The notes: generated by a model not told the origin, from the sequence alone. A stretch of 64,000 nt of DNA from Embiotoca jacksoni (GCA_022577435.1 JAKOON010000006.1:18877001-18941000), one strand, 5' to 3'; counted from the stretch's first letter, positions 1 through 13,795 are shown. Numbers and translations are program-made.

Positions 1-2400
1 AAGTTTTGTTTCTACTGAAGAAATAGGAGGCTTTTAATTTGAAACAGTTACAGGTGTGGAGTTTGTATTAACAGTATAATGCAATAAATGTAACAGGACA
101 AATTGACATGCATTTCTACATTGGATCTCACTTGGCCCTACATGCAAATGAACATGTAAATCACAGAAATTAAGAAGTGAGTAAACTTGTGATTCCATGT
201 CAAAATGTGTTGAGAGAAGTTAAAGTAACAGGTGTTCAACACAAAGAGACGTTGTTGCTCACTTGAGCCTAATTTAATGCGGCCTCTATTTCAAATTTAC
301 GATGTATTTCACATTTGTAAATGTCTGAACACTTGAGTTTGTGTTTCAGAACCTGAACCATCAGCTGTGTAATTCAGTAGGAGGGCAGGATGAAGCAATT
401 CATTGCCAGTTTCTAACAAATCAGAAAGGCCATGGCTTTGTTAAATAATAATTCCTTGGATAATAACAGGGCTTTCGTAACTTCGGTGCTCGGGCCCTAA
501 TAATATTGGATCCTTTAAGATTGTCTGTTTTTGTTCCTTGACACGGTACAGCATCCTCGAAGATCCAGACGGGATAGCAGACGAAGCAGCGGTTCGGCCC
601 TTGATGAATCCCTGAAAAAAAAAAAACAGCCTGCACACAAGTGTGCAGAACATCATTATATAGTCCGACTTTCCTCTTTTCTTTTTTTCTTCGATCACAT
701 TAGATTGACACAAAACTTTCACAACTTTAAAACATTTGTGACTAAATTATCTAATTTTGCAGTCAACATACTTTTACAACACATACAGTAACTTTAACCA
801 AAATTAAACACACTGTTATGTGCTTTACTCGCAGCAGGTCAGCAGCGGTAACGTTGCGCTCACGTTAGCTTCATGGCTTCATTAGTCAAATTGATCTTTT
901 AATGCCAAATAGAATAATAAGATGAAGGAAAAGCAGTGAAGCTGAATGTGTCATTGTGTTCCAGTTTTAATGACATCATGACATCATAACTGTCTGCAGT
1001 GATTTTCCTGCTAAAACAATTTCAGATGATCTTCAGTTATTTTATCAGTTCAGTTCCTGACATTTTGTCTTGTGATGGCTGTTTTTCCTGCTGCCTACTA
1101 ACCTGAAGGGACAAAGAATCTGTTATCTTAAAGCTGTTGCAGTCTGACTTTTATTTTTCTTTGTACGTGCGCACCTTTTCCGGCTGGTTTGTCTGATCTT
1201 TCACGCTGAATATCAAACCATGCCAATTCTCTCAAAATATTCTGCAAGCAGTATATTTGGACAATTTCTAAGAACTCTTGACAGATTTAACAGGAATAAA
1301 CAACATGAGCAGCTGATCAGTTTTGGTGAATTCACACACATTAAAACTTAATGTACATATAGATTTTATGTACAAAATGAGACACAAATTAGAAGAAAAT
1401 GTTCTTTCCTTGTGGGAAATGTCACACTGTGGTTCGGTTATGTGCTTTGTCTTCATTTTAAACATTCGTTTTCAAAGAGAAAGTGTTGACTTCCGTCGTT
1501 CAGTCGGTCGTGAACATACAGATTAAAATCTGTGTGTGCTTTGCAGATGTCAAATTTCTGAGTCATCAGTGTGAGTTTGAAACTAAAAGTAGTCTTTAAC
1601 CCCCACACAAGGCTATCGCTCTTTCAAAAGAATCTCTCCTGTCTGGACGGCTGTGTGATAACTGTACCGTAAAACACATGTGAACATGTTTACACTTATT
1701 GTGTGGTCAGAAATGGTTATCACAAGATGTGCTGTTTGCTCTCCCAGCACACACTGCAGCTCATTGTAGTTTGAGCCTGAAGATTATGATATTTAAATTA
1801 GTTTTTCAAATTGGAAATGAATATTAAGAAACAAAACGCGGATTACCACGGTGATACAGATCCAAAATATCTATAACAGATGACATCGTTATATTTGCTT
1901 ATGTTATGTGTATAGGTCGATGTTACAGTTGAAAGTAGAGACGGACACAAGAAACATGGTGGGAGACAGGAGGAATACAACATACAGCAAAGCTCACGGA
2001 CCAGCAGAGTCCTGTATATGTAAGTTTATACACATTCATTCAATTTATTGCAGCAGCTGACATTTAAAACAGAACACCTTTGAAATGTTTGAAGGCAACA
2101 AAGAGGGTGTTGCACGTTTTACGAAAAAAAAAAAAAAAAAAGCTGTAGAAGAAACATCAGAAATCTGACTTCAGTGAAAACAAAAACGTATATTTAATGT
2201 GTAAAAAAACAACAAAAAACCACGTCCACATGGCAACCAAAGATTTCATCCGACGTGGAGGGTCATCCCATTCATGTGACCCGAGTTCATCCGGAAGGCT
2301 CGAGATAAAAACCACGTGACCGATTCTAGGACGAGTCATACAAGGTGTAGTAAGAACCGTCGAGGGCGACCACAAAAAACAAAACAAACTCTCTTGTTGG
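1..2400. other. Intergenic, no gene recognised
   Basis: AT-rich sequence with only short open frames in all six frames and no recognisable protein. A minus-strand open stretch near 441-620 is preceded by a pyrimidine tract and an AG (reading the minus strand), but its translation resembles nothing I know. I see no promoter, RNA gene or complete repeat here. Confidence 0.6.
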
Positions 2401-2439
2401 ACACAACAACAAGACGCGGTTGTAGTTTATTCACGTGAA

Positions 2440-2839
2440 GACATTTGATAACTCGCATTTCTTGTGCTTTTCGCAGCTTTTACTGCCGTGGATCAGACCC
2501 GCGGAGCGGTTCCGGCTGTGCGCTGACGCGTTTGTCCGCACCTCGCTCATTATTTTGGTCTCGATTCAAAGACCAGGAAGCGAAATCTTTCCGAGCTATC
2601 TGCTACCACGACGCGATGGAAGCACAGCAGGACCGAAAAACATCACCCCGATGGTCGTAATCTGACAGTAAAACGCGTGAAAGAAGCGCTGCCGCTGCGC
2701 TGCGTCGTTGGACCGACACCGCGGAGACCGGCCTCGTTGTGCTGCTGAAGGCGGCGAGCCAGCTTGTTATTCAGCCATCTGGCAGGATCGTCGCTCGCTA
2801 ATATTAGCTCCCGTTAGCAGGGTTGGTTGCTGCCTGGTG
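2440..2839 (+). promoter_or_regulatory. gpr108: GC-rich 5' region and 5' UTR of gpr108
   Basis: Base composition changes from AT-rich to GC-rich with frequent CG dinucleotides from about 2410 to beyond the first exon, as in a vertebrate CpG-island promoter. No TATA box is obvious. The transcription start cannot be fixed from sequence alone. Confidence 0.5.
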
Positions 2840-3095
2840 ATGGCCGAGGCGCACAGAGGCGGGTTTGTGCCCGGACTTTTACTCCTGCTGCTGCTGCTGT
2901 CCGGGTGCAACGCGAGGATACACAAGCTCACCCTGATGGTAAGGTCTGGATCTGTCGTTATGTCCGCGTCGGCTCCGGAGCTGAAGGTCGGAGTCCTTCC
3001 GGCGGCGTTTTTTTTGTTAGCTCGGCCGTTTTCGAGTCGTAGCATCGAGACGGGTCCAAACATAATGTCGTGGAAAAGAGAGCAGCGACGAGAAC

Positions 3096-3131
<36 letters not shown>

Positions 3132-6100
3132 TTTGAGCTCGAGTGCTGTTTGAACGACTGAACATGTGACCAGAACAACTCTCGTCTTGTTCTTCCTGCA
3201 GGATGAAACTCGGTCCGTCGTCGACCTCAACAACTTCGGTTTCTACGCTAATGGCACTTTGGATGTCAACCTGTTCTCCCTGCGACTCCCGGAAAAACGT
3301 GTGAACTACAGCATGTTCCCGGTGAGAAGTGGTTGTTGTTTGTTTGTTTGTTTGTTTGTGTGTGTTTGTGTGCGCCGGTTCCACCTGACACCGCCGTTTT
3401 TAAGCAGGCGTCATCAGAAAGCAGAGGAATCTGTTGCAATTACGCACGACAGCGTCGCCATTAAGTCTACTTCTACACATTTTATAACAACGTGTACGTT
3501 TAATGACTGAAGGGTGATGTTGTATCAAACCACATCCTGTTGAGAGGTGTTTGGTTTTTTTAGTTCGTCTTCAGGACAGAAACACCTGAATATGATGCAT
3601 TCCAGGACAACGTGTCACTATCGACCTGTCACTGTTCAAACCTGTCATTTAAACATAAACTTTATGACAGAGTCAACAAAACCCGGCATCATAAAGCAAG
3701 AGTTTATGGCTCCGCCGGGTGTACTGAATGATTCGGTGTGTGCACAGTGGCCTCCGAGTAATTATTTGTCAAAGCTGGTTGATGTTGTCTGACATTCTTG
3801 CTGACAGCGAATCCCATCAAAAGACTGCAACCAACAATGAATTGATCCTACTTACAAGCATTGGATGTGTCACCAGAGCCTGAAGTAATATGTTGTTCAA
3901 AACCAAATCGGTAAGCCACACTGTTGCCCTGGGTGACGTGCAGCTTCGTAAGGATAAACATGCGAGTTAGAGTGAAACCCACAGACATCTTTCAGCTGGT
4001 GGTAAATACACATTAGTTCAATTATAGTCTTTTAAAACTAATTGAAACTGCGTTTTAGAGAATTTATGTTTTCAACAGGAAACTGACTGCCACAGACAGC
4101 GTTAGGAAGTCAGCAAGTATTGAAGAATCCTTTTTTTAAAGGAGGATTTGTTGACGGCAAGAAACAATATGGAGCAAAAAGAAAGCAGAAGAGACACTTC
4201 ATTGTTTTTATAACACCACCGTGTCTTTATTCTTCTCCAAGTCTTTTGGTCAGCTTTACACGGTGAATACGCTGTTTACTTGATTTTAAGGTAATCGTAG
4301 CGTGTGCAGGCTTAGAGGTGCAATGATCACTTGATTAGTCAGCCAACTTTTGATAGATGATTTGTAATTGTAATCATTTTTTGAGCAAATCAAATTTGCC
4401 TTTAAAAAGTGAGGACCCACTGCTTGTTGTGAGTAACATCAATACAAATGTCTTTCGGTTTTAAACTGCTGGTTAACTTAAATAAGGCATGTAAAGACAT
4501 TTGACTGTGCTAAATTAGAAAGGACACTTTTCAATATATTCTGACATCATACGAAGTTAAAGATTAATCAAATGATCTAGAATATAATCTGCAGTTCAAT
4601 CTATATTGAAAATGTTAGTTGTGGGAGTTATTGTCACCATATTAAAATCAACCCTACTGACATGAGTGTGCCCTTATACTTAACCTTTATGAGCACTGGC
4701 ATTGTTCATTAAATGTGAAGGCGAACAAGCACACATCAACATTTAGCCGAGTCTATAACAAGCCTCCATTTTATATTTACATTTCCTTTTGAGTATTCAA
4801 AGTGCACTGTGGGCGGGCTTGCCACTGACCTAATTCGATGGAATTCGGTTTTAGTGTTTCCCACAAAAACAATAAAACTTGTAAATTAATTATCTTTTGG
4901 GAAAGTGTTTTCTCTTATCATGTGTTGACTGCTAATTCTGCTTTGGTCAACGGTGCAAACATTAAATGCTCTTAAATGGAGCCAGAGTAATATTACATGG
5001 AGTGTTGAGTGACGCATTCAGTTGTAAATAATGAGGCAATAAAGAGTGAAATACTGCATTTGTACTTGAAATCAGGTGCTTTTGAACCCACAGACTGACT
5101 GTGTTTACATTTTGTTTAGATTGGATTCACACTGTCCAGGTCCCGAGTTAATGGAGTCTTGTCCTACACAGTAAGTAAATAAAATCAGACTTATTTCTGT
5201 GAACATGTCATGTGGTTCAGTCATGCAGTGCTACACAGTGTATTTCACTCGCATTTGTGCCAAATGGAAAAATAATTTAGGAGCACGATGCGAGTAAAAA
5301 GTACAACCTGTTGTAATCTTTTGTTACAAACGTAAGGGATATAAGACAGATTAAGACTGTGACTATTAGACAAGAGCAAAATGTGACGCTTTGCTACCGA
5401 TACAGTGACCACTCACAGAATAGCCCAAAATATCTGTTTCTATTGCCATTTAAACATGCAGCACTTCCTGTTGCTGCTTCACAATAAAAGCATAAAGCTG
5501 ATGCAAATGTTTGTGGCTGGATAACATCAGCGCGGCTGAGCCTATAAATTTGAACGTCTTGTCACTGACTGAGTGATAAAGTCCACCACCGATTGGTCGG
5601 ATGAAAAGCACCACTTTCATACAGGCTGCAGCCATGTCCTTGGAATAGGAAATGGCAGCCTTCCTGTCTGATAGGCATGGACCAATGTGTGATCACGGTG
5701 ATGTGCGTATCTTAGTACAGGCATCACAATATAAATATGTATGTAGTTAATTGTTTGTTAATAAACTAACTATTAAATCACCGTGCTCCTAAAGTTCTTT
5801 GACTGCTACTTACATGATTTATTTAGGTGTACATGTGTTTTTTGGGAAAAAGGTCATGTTATTATGTTTTGTAAGAAAACATTTCATATGACCGTTATAA
5901 TGCATTTAATACAGAATACTGTTAGATTAGATTAAAGATAATAAAAGGTAGATTATATACGAGTAGTAGTGAGATTTTCAAATGTCTGTGTGACTGTTCA
6001 TTGTGATTTTGATTTGTTCCCTCCAGGCAGAGGAGACGGAGCTGTGTCCGCTCAATCCAATAAAGTCCAGCAACGACGAGCCTCTCATTCTTTTTCTTAT

Positions 6101-9100
6101 TGACATTGACAGCCTCAGGTGTGTATGTTCCAGCAACAGTATATAGAAGTGTTGCATCATATAGTGGCCTGACACCTTAACGTGACCGTACAATGTGTTT
6201 GTGCAGCGTCAATGTGAAAGCTATGGGTCTCCTAGACAACATCTTAACAGCAAAGGAAAAACCTGAAGCGGTTAAAGGTCGGTGTCGTTCACATTTTCCT
6301 TTGCAAAATCAGCCTTTGACTTCCCTTTGCTTTATTTGCTTCCTTTATTTAAGCACCAGAATGAACGATAATATGTTTATTAACAGGCTGCGTCCTACCT
6401 GCATTTGTGTGTTGTAGGTCAGAGGAAAGCCAGGCAGCAGCCTGCTAATGAAACTGCAAATAAGCCATCACAGAACGAGGCTGACAAGTCTGACAATACG
6501 TTGAAAGAGATCGAGAAGGAGGATGCACCTGTGATTCAGAAGAAAGAAGAAGAAAACCCCCCAAACCCTGAAGTCGAAGCTAAGAAAGTGGAGGGAACTA
6601 GATTTAATGTAAGAGGTGCCCTGTGTGTCTGCTTGTGTGACATCTCTATGAAATCATTTTCTAATCTGTGTTTATCTTGTTGTAGCTGAACAAACTCACC
6701 CAGCTGACTTTAGCTTTGGACAAAATTAACGGCACCTACAACTTCAGTGTGAGTCCACCTTTCCCAACCCTCACGTGTGGTGTGAAGTCGTGTTTGCTTC
6801 GCTCCACTCTTGTGTGAAACGTTCTCCCGTGTTCCTCCTCAGTTCCACATGCTGGTCGGCCCGAAGTCAGAAGGTCTGTACAGCCTCAAGTTCCACTACT
6901 GTCCGAACAGGTCGCCCGGCTCGAAGCTGCCCTACTCGTTCGTGGTGGGTCGAGTGCTCTTGTGATAGGCTGCTGCTTCATGCTTCAGTGTGCCGCGTGT
7001 TAACCAGAGTTCATCCGCTGCAGGTGGAAGTGACGGAGGAGAATCCAGGCGGCTACCTGTCAGCAGCAGAGATCCCTCTGTCGCGCCTTTACATTTGGAT
7101 GGCTGGAGTCTTCTTCACTGCTGCCATGGTCTGGGTGTACACTCTCTTGAAGCACAGGTACACTTACACGAGTGCTTACTGCGTCGTGTTGCAGAATCTT
7201 GCAGCTTCCTCATTTACAAATGTCCGGTCCCTTTGCAGAGTGTGTGGTCGGACTATTTGGAAAGTCATGTTATTTAAAAAAATATATATATATTTTTTTG
7301 CACATCTTTTAAGGTTCTTGAAACCACATTTGAACAAGATTACAAACTCATGCTATCAAATCTGTAAGCCTGAATTTAGGCACATTATGTAGCTGTATAA
7401 GCTCATGACTGCCTAACATGCTAACAGTGACACAGAGGGTAATTATGTTCACTATCTTATTTTAGACAAATAGCATGCTAACGTGAGCTAATTAGCACTA
7501 ATGCTAATGCTGAGGGGAAAATCATATGAAAATATTTGGTTATAAACCAAAGTACTACAATTTATACCTGATGATTCTGCAATATGAAAAGCATGAACAA
7601 AATTATTACAGTTAATTCTGACAGGGACACGAAATCCCAAATCTCCGTCCAATCTGTTCCCTCCATTTCTATCCAATTGTTTCTGAAATATTAAAGTGGT
7701 GGACTGTATGTGACGAACTGATGAAAAGTGAAGCCAATGAGGAAGTGCCTTAAAGCGCAATACCACTGAGGGCCACTAGGGGCTGGATCCAAAAAGGCTC
7801 TGGTTTTAATAGACTCCCGTACAAAAAGCATCAACTTCTTTCATGAGAGTCGACCCATTTTTTTTCCACATGATGTTCATTGGCCAGATGTACAGATTCA
7901 CCAGCACGTGACATGTTTCAATGTGTGCTTGTTTCCAGGTACAGCGTGTTTAAGATCCACTGGCTGATGGCAGCGCTGGCCTTCACCAAGGCCACGTCCT
8001 TGGTTTTCCACAGCGTAAGAACAGACTAGTATCTCCTCTCTTATGTCTCATTAGGTGTTTTGCTTTTTCAGTTTTTATGACAGGATTCAGTCATTTTCTG
8101 TAACCGCTCCGTCTGTCGCTCTTAGATTAACTACCACTTCATCAACACCGAGGGCCATCCCATCGAAGGCTGGGCCGTCATGTATTATATAACCCACCTG
8201 TAAGTACAATACCTGCACACGCGGTTAAACCCATGTTGTATGTGATTCTTACACGCGTCTGTCTTTGTGTTCTTTCCAGGCTCAAGGGGGCGCTCCTCTT
8301 CATCACGCTGGCGCTGATCGGCACCGGCTGGGCTTTCGTCAAATACATCCTGTCTGACAAGGAGAAGAAGATCTTCATGATCGTCATTCCTCTGCAGGTA
8401 CTGTGTGTGTGGGATGTTCGCATGTTTCTATTCCCACCGTGTTCTTCGGTGACTCACCCTGCTGCCATCCTCCAGGTCCTGGCTAACGTCGCCTTCATCA
8501 TCATCGAGTCTACAGAGGAAGGCTCGAGTGAATACAATCTGTGGAAGGAGATCCTCTTCCTGGTGGACCTCATCTGCTGCGGAGCCATCCTTTTCCCGGT
8601 CGTCTGGTCAGTGTGTGCGTGTGGTCTGTCTACGTTGTATCAGTTCCAGTTTCCATTTTTGCAAATCCATTGGAAATTGAATCAAGAGTAGTTTTGGGAG
8701 CAGTGTATATAAGCTGCTTCCGGACTGGCTAGTTAAGAGGATTTGTTTAGCACGCCGGGTACCGTAAAGTACAGCATCCATCCTATTGCATTTAGTAGAA
8801 AAAAAATAACTTTTATCTTACTGATACTAGTAGGAAAGTATTAATATTACCAGGGGATCAAAGGTAATGCTAGATCGCAGGCATGATGAAGGGCTGGCAG
8901 CACCGGCCAATCAGAAAAAAGTCAAGCCACGACAAACTGTAGGTTCCCCTCTTCCTCTAGTCTCACATACAAACAACACGGGTTTCGTTGTAATGAAACA
9001 TAAACCTAGTAAGTGTTTCAGAAACCATTCATGCACGTTTTCCACTAAAGGTGAATGACACTTTCAGTCCATGCACACGTGTTTATAGTTGTCAAACATG

Positions 9101-9781
9101 ACTGTCTTTAAAGGTCAATCCGCCACCTGCAAGAGGCCTCCAGCACTGATGGCAAAGGTGAGCGTCCCGTCCAGATGACTCCACGTGGTGATGAGAGCTG
9201 TTGAGTTTGCGATTCGTGTATTAAATGTGCTCCACGTTTCTTTCAGCGGCCATGAATTTGGAGAAGCTCAAGCTCTTCCGCCACTATTATGTGATGGTGA
9301 GAAACACTTCCTGTCTCCATCTGCGAAATCTGATTGCCACGACATTGCCTGTGAAATTAATATATCCTCGCGCAGTTTAACACCGAATCCTGAAGTTGCT
9401 GTTGATGTTGCTGATTTAGCGTTAATACTTTTAATCGGACATGTTTTTTATTTTTATTTATCTGGTGTCAAGCTTTATTCTAACAGTAAATTATCGTGAG
9501 TCGCAGCACTCGGCGCGGTCTCCGCATGCCTCCGATTCAGCAGAGTCATTGCTGCAGAGCAGCCACAACAAAAGCTTTGCAAACAACCACTTATGCTGTC
9601 CCACCTTTTTCATCATGTTCTTTGAGGAAGGTTTACTGACCTTCTGCTTTGTACTGATTTTATTTCAGATTGTGTGTTATATCTACTTCACGAGGATCAT
9701 AGCCATTCTGCTCAAGATCACCATGCCTTTCCAGTGGCAGTGGTGCTATGAGGTAAGACGACCGTGTGCAATGACACTGGC

Positions 9782-9823
<42 letters not shown>

Positions 9824-11132
9824 TTTACCTCACTCTGAATCAACATTGACTCAGCATAATTGTACGTATGTTTACAAACACATTACTTATTTAAAGCCCT
9901 TAATTACTTTATTACAAATGTTCAAGAACACCAGAAAGTTGATGGGAGATTATCGCAACTTTAAGAGTGAGTAGCAGCGCAGGGAGATTTATGTTTGATT
10001 GGTCTTAAGCCAGTAATGTGAAGCTGATTGGTGTTTATTTTGACAAATAAATGTGACGATAGCTGTTGAGTTACTGTGAGGAACACGGCTTGATGTTTTA
10101 TGTCGTCATTAAACACACCCTCTCGTGTTTCTCCAGTTTCTGGTGGAGGTGTCCACTCTGATCTTCTTTGTGTTGACGGGCTACAAGTTCCGGCCGGCGT
10201 CCAATAACCCCTACCTCCAGCTTCCCCAGGACGAGGAGGACGTAGAGATGGATGAAGTGTAAGCCTCCACGTCTGTATGAGCCCGTACTTTCTACTCAAC
10301 CCTTTAAACCCTGCAGCCTTGTGCTGAGTCTCTATTCCATCTCCCTCTGAATCAGACTTGACTAGTCTCAATGCCTCAGAGAATGTCTGTGCAGCCCCCA
10401 TCGAGAGAGGAGCATGTCTTTTAGGGGTGGCTGCTGATAGATTCTTTTATTTTGACACGGGCTCCAAATGGCTCAGACACTCGGGCAAAAATACATCTCT
10501 GATTGGAAAATCTCGAATTCACTGTCTCTCTTCTTTTATTGCCTCTTTTTGGCACGACATGAATTTGCAAAAAAAAGAAAAGAGTGACTAAACATGTTGA
10601 TTCACTTTATCGCAGCTGACTTAAGCAAAGTCAACAAAACGACTGCATCCTGACCTATATGCAGGAAAAAGTGGAGTGCTCGGCCTCAGCCTTGCACCGG
10701 TGTTACACCACGGTCTGTAACCCATCTCGCTCTGTGACCTGTAGCTGTGCAACACTAAGAAAACAAGAAGTAAGCTTTGTGCACGAGCCGTTTCTCACAT
10801 TTGTTGGCTCGTGCGACAGACAACTGTTACAGGCGCGTCATATATTGTTACCACACGTGTGTAGCTTTTATTCCTGCAAATATGTCATGGTAAATTATTA
10901 AATCAGCAAACATTGATTTTTTTTTTGTGTTTTTTTGTTATGATTATTATCGAAATATGATTATATGATATTTTCCCCATCATGCTTTGTGTGATATAAA
11001 CAGGCAGACGAGGATAACTGCTGACTGTGTGTCTTTGTGTGCAGAGTGACCGAGTCAGGTGCACTGGAGGGTATTTCCAAAGTGAAGAAGACGTCCAACG
11101 GACGTGAGCGCCAGAAAGAGTCCACCTTGTGA
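2840..11132 (+). CDS. gpr108: GPR108, Golgi-type seven-transmembrane protein (LU7TM family)
   Basis: Eighteen exons join in frame with GT-AG introns to give 569 codons: 2840-2938, 3202-3321, 5120-5170, 6027-6118, 6207-6277, 6418-6608, 6686-6748, 6843-6944, 7024-7157, 7939-8014, 8126-8199, 8280-8397, 8476-8606, 9114-9157, 9247-9296, 9669-9752, 10137-10258, 11045-11132 (TGA). The start gives a Leu-rich signal peptide (about residues 1-25). A luminal domain (about 26-275) includes a Lys/Glu-rich, probably disordered insert from exon 6 (about 145-208). The seven-helix region (about 280-525) has the family hallmarks HWLMAALAFTK, HPIEGWAVMYYITH, LLKGALLFIT, LSDKEKKIF and NNPYLQLPQ. The motif NGTYNFSFH, the phase GFTLSRSRVNG and the tail EGISKVKKTSNGRE resemble GPR108 more than GPR107. 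GPR107/108 proteins reside in the Golgi/trans-Golgi network and have been linked to trafficking and to host factors used by pathogens and vectors; no ligand is implied by sequence. A small uncertainty is the exact boundary of the 51-nt exon 3. Confidence 0.93.
3096..3130 (+). repeat. (TTG)n microsatellite in gpr108 intron 1
   Basis: About eleven TTG units are visible directly. They lie between exon 1 and exon 2. A second short (TTTG)n tract lies at about 3333-3359 just after the exon 2 donor. Confidence 0.9.
3410..5119 (+). other. gpr108 intron 2, no further gene seen
   Basis: The intron between exons 2 and 3 (3322-5119) is AT-rich. No additional in-frame exon, RNA gene or complete mobile element was recognised. 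Confidence 0.5.
7680..7850. repeat. Teleost interspersed repeat in gpr108 intron 9
   Basis: The stretch containing AAGTGCCTTAAAGC and CCACTAGGGGCTGGATCC resembles a very common fish interspersed repeat (a phrase equivalent to 'gtggccacyagggggcgac'). Recognition is from memory and the boundaries are approximate. A short run of AGCATGCTAA/TTAGC-type sequence precedes it near 7470-7510. Confidence 0.5.
9788..9821. repeat. (TA)n microsatellite
   Basis: Seventeen uninterrupted AT dinucleotides lie in gpr108 intron 16, just after the donor at 9753. Confidence 0.95.
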
Positions 11133-11468
11133 GCGGCACGCTGCACCTTTGGGCGAGACCAACTCAACATCCCCCCCCGCCCCCGGCCAGCTGATCCAAA
11201 GGGGAACACATGGACCAAGACTCCCCACCTCCAGTGACAGCTCTCCTTTTGAAACTCTTTAAAGTGGTTGTAGTGGTCAATGCCCACTGTCTGGCTATGC
11301 AAAACAAACAAAAAACACACAAAAAAAAAGACTAATTTGTTGGACGTTCTTTGATTTCCTTGGATCACTCCACCCAGAAAAACTCCAAGAGGGTTTCAGG
11401 AGGCTACAGCCACATGGACGGGTGGCGATAAGGAAAGCAGCTCTGATGCTCTTTATAGTTTTCATTTC

Positions 11469-11530
11469 TCTCTCTCTCTCCCTCTCTATCTCTTTTTCTC
11501 TCTCTCCCTCTCTCTCCCTCTCTCTCTTTG

Positions 11531-11567
<37 letters not shown>
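11469..11567 (+). repeat. (TC)n polypyrimidine tract
   Basis: About 100 nt of imperfect TC/CTC repeats in the presumed gpr108 3' UTR, read directly. In an mRNA it would be a candidate PTB-binding tract. Confidence 0.9.
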
Positions 11568-11568
<1 letters not shown>

Positions 11569-12131
11569 AAGATAATTATCGTTTTAGGAAAAAAAAGACG
11601 ACTTGCTTTTGGGTGTGTTTATATTGGCTATTTAAAATGGTACTCCTGCGAGCCTCTTAGCTGTACCTTCTCGTGTGTGATGTGAGTTCCCGTGTGTGTG
11701 AATGTGAGACAACACAAGATTTGGACACCCTCCCTCCTTTGGAGATGATAGCCCATACTCAGGTAAAAGGCTAATCACAATTTAACACACAGTCCCATCT
11801 TACAAGTCCCATCGGCCATTTTACAGCTTCATCGCTACACAGTACACTGTTACGTTTTCCCTCATATATTTCATTTGCAAATTGAAATATATGGATATCA
11901 GAGGTTGTATATTTCAATATATTGACTTATTGTATATTGAAATGTTATATTTCAGTATTATTGTTTATTGTTGGGGAGGTAAGTGTTCCTCCCAGTCCGT
12001 CACTTGGACCGCTGCTGTAATTTAGTGCTTTAGTGGTTGGGAGGATCTGTTGGTGAATAAACAGGGTTTTGGATCAGTCTCCAAAACAGTGCGAACAGTG
12101 GCCCTGCTGGTCTTCAATGACGGCCTTGTGC

Positions 12132-12141
12132 TTTTCTTTTC

Positions 12142-12172
<31 letters not shown>

Positions 12173-12203
12173 CTTTTCTTTTCTTTTCTTTTCTTTTCTT
12201 TTC
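12132..12203 (+). repeat. (TTTTC)n pentanucleotide microsatellite
   Basis: Around fourteen TTTTC units in tandem with one short interruption near 12150, read directly. Confidence 0.95.
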
Positions 12204-12694
12204 GGCATTGCTGTGCCAATCAGGGCAGAGAAGTGACCTAACTGATCATCTTTGAGTTTGCCTGCTGTTGGTTTTACCTATTTGCTCTTGATGTGAAGCT
12301 TGTTTTATTAAATATTGATGACTTTATTGGTTCATGCAAGATCAGCAGAGTGTGCAGTCAAGCGGGGCAGATGGCCATTTGTAAATAATTGATGACCTTT
12401 GATGCAAAAGGAGATACATAACACGTTCAGAAGGACTTCAGCTGAGGCTTTAACAAGCGTTTCAGACTCCTTTAATAGACGGACAGGTGATGGAGAGACT
12501 ACTGAGATTTAACCACCACCGCTCCTGTGCACGGACGACAGCTGCACCGTGTCTGCAGAATGTCATCGTGTCTCCGAGGCTCTGTGTGTCGAGCACCCTC
12601 GAAGGAGAACAATTGTCAGTGCAGCTTCAATTCAGTTCAGTGACGGTTTGTTTCTTGTTACAGAAGGCTGTTTGATATCTGTATGAATTGTCAC

Positions 12695-12700
12695 AATAAA
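12695..12700 (+). terminator. gpr108: Candidate polyadenylation signal AATAAA of gpr108
   Basis: Canonical hexamer on the plus strand about 1.56 kb after the stop codon. It is the clearest signal before the next mobile element, but use of it is not proven. Confidence 0.5.
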
Positions 12701-12719
12701 GACGGAGTTCTGGAAAGGT

Positions 12720-13793
12720 CTCGAATGATGCTCGTATGTATATGCAGTATGTTTTATAATCTGTAAAAGAAGAGCTGTGAAAACTGATGCGGGAGAAGAC
12801 AGTAAGTCACTGGTATAACTCCCTCTGTGCCTGGTAGACAGTATTGTCTTTCAAGCTCAACATCCTCAGTGTAACACAAGCGTTTGTGTCTTTGGCTGCT
12901 TAACTATAAATCACAGTCACACCTCCTTTCTGTAAACAGTCTTGTTGTCCTTTCATTTCTGCACAGTATAAGCATCCATCAGCAGACAGTGGAAGAAGCC
13001 TGCTTCAGTGTTATAATCAATCACCGCGAACATCGAAGCTGCATTATTTGTCGTCAAAGTTACAACATGACCGAGGCAGGACGGACTTCTCAAATCAATC
13101 AATCTCTTGTTTTCAAGAGTGCGGGGAGAAATACCAGAAATCCTGTGTGTTCACCTCTACTCGGATACCAAAGGAGGGTTTTTCTTACTTTAAAAGATTG
13201 CTGCCTTGTATTTATCTGTAATAATACAGACATTTACTTAAGCTTAAAAATGTAACAAGCCAACATTTACTTATCACATCTTAATTTTTTCTAGACTATA
13301 CAATTAAAGCAAGTTTCCAGCTGCAATGATGTCTATTGATGAAGTGGTCAGTCCAGGGACAGGAAACTGATTGCCAACACTTTTAATAATGAGATAATAG
13401 ATTGGGTCATTTTTTTGATTGGGTGCAGCGTTCCCTGGTTATGAAATTTTAAAAACTCTACTCCAGACATGGAAAGCCAGGAGATTTGATCATTCTTTAG
13501 GCCAAGTCATACAACATCAGGGAAATTTGTTTGAAGCCTGTTTAAATTTTTGTTGCCATTTATCAAAATTGTGTATATTTTATCAAGTTATTTCCTGTTT
13601 CCTACATTTTGTGGATGGTTTTATCACCTTTCTGCTTATCAGCTGGCAGTCGCTCCAGTAAAGATGCTTTTTCTTGTACATGGTAACAAATATTCCAGGA
13701 AAATCTTAATTCCAAGTTCCTTGGTTAACATGATGACTTCAAAGACTTGGTGTGGAGAGTAGATAATGGTTGTTTTTTCTGTTCATTAGGATA
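12720..13793. other. Intergenic between gpr108 and the Tc1 element
   Basis: AT-rich sequence with no recognisable gene or RNA. Short open frames (for example near 12884-13255) have no family features. Confidence 0.55.
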
Positions 13794-13795
13794 TA

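Larger units (their letters stand above)
11133..12700 (+). other. gpr108: Probable 3' UTR of gpr108
   Basis: The region after the TGA contains a (TC)n tract at about 11469-11567 and a (TTTTC)n tract at about 12132-12203. An AATAAA lies at 12695-12700, preceded by ordinary non-coding sequence. The true cleavage site could be earlier, since a TGAATAAAC occurs near 12054. The UTR extent is inferred. Confidence 0.55.

Noticed and set aside
421..722. Overlapping minus-strand open frames near 420-720
   Set aside because: A polypyrimidine/AG precedes one of them, but neither translation resembles a known protein or reverse transcriptase, and no partner exon is visible.
8598..8691. Open reading continuing past the gpr108 exon donor at 8607
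   Set aside because: The family sequence requires the jump to 9114 (SIRHLQEAS). The read-through is intronic.
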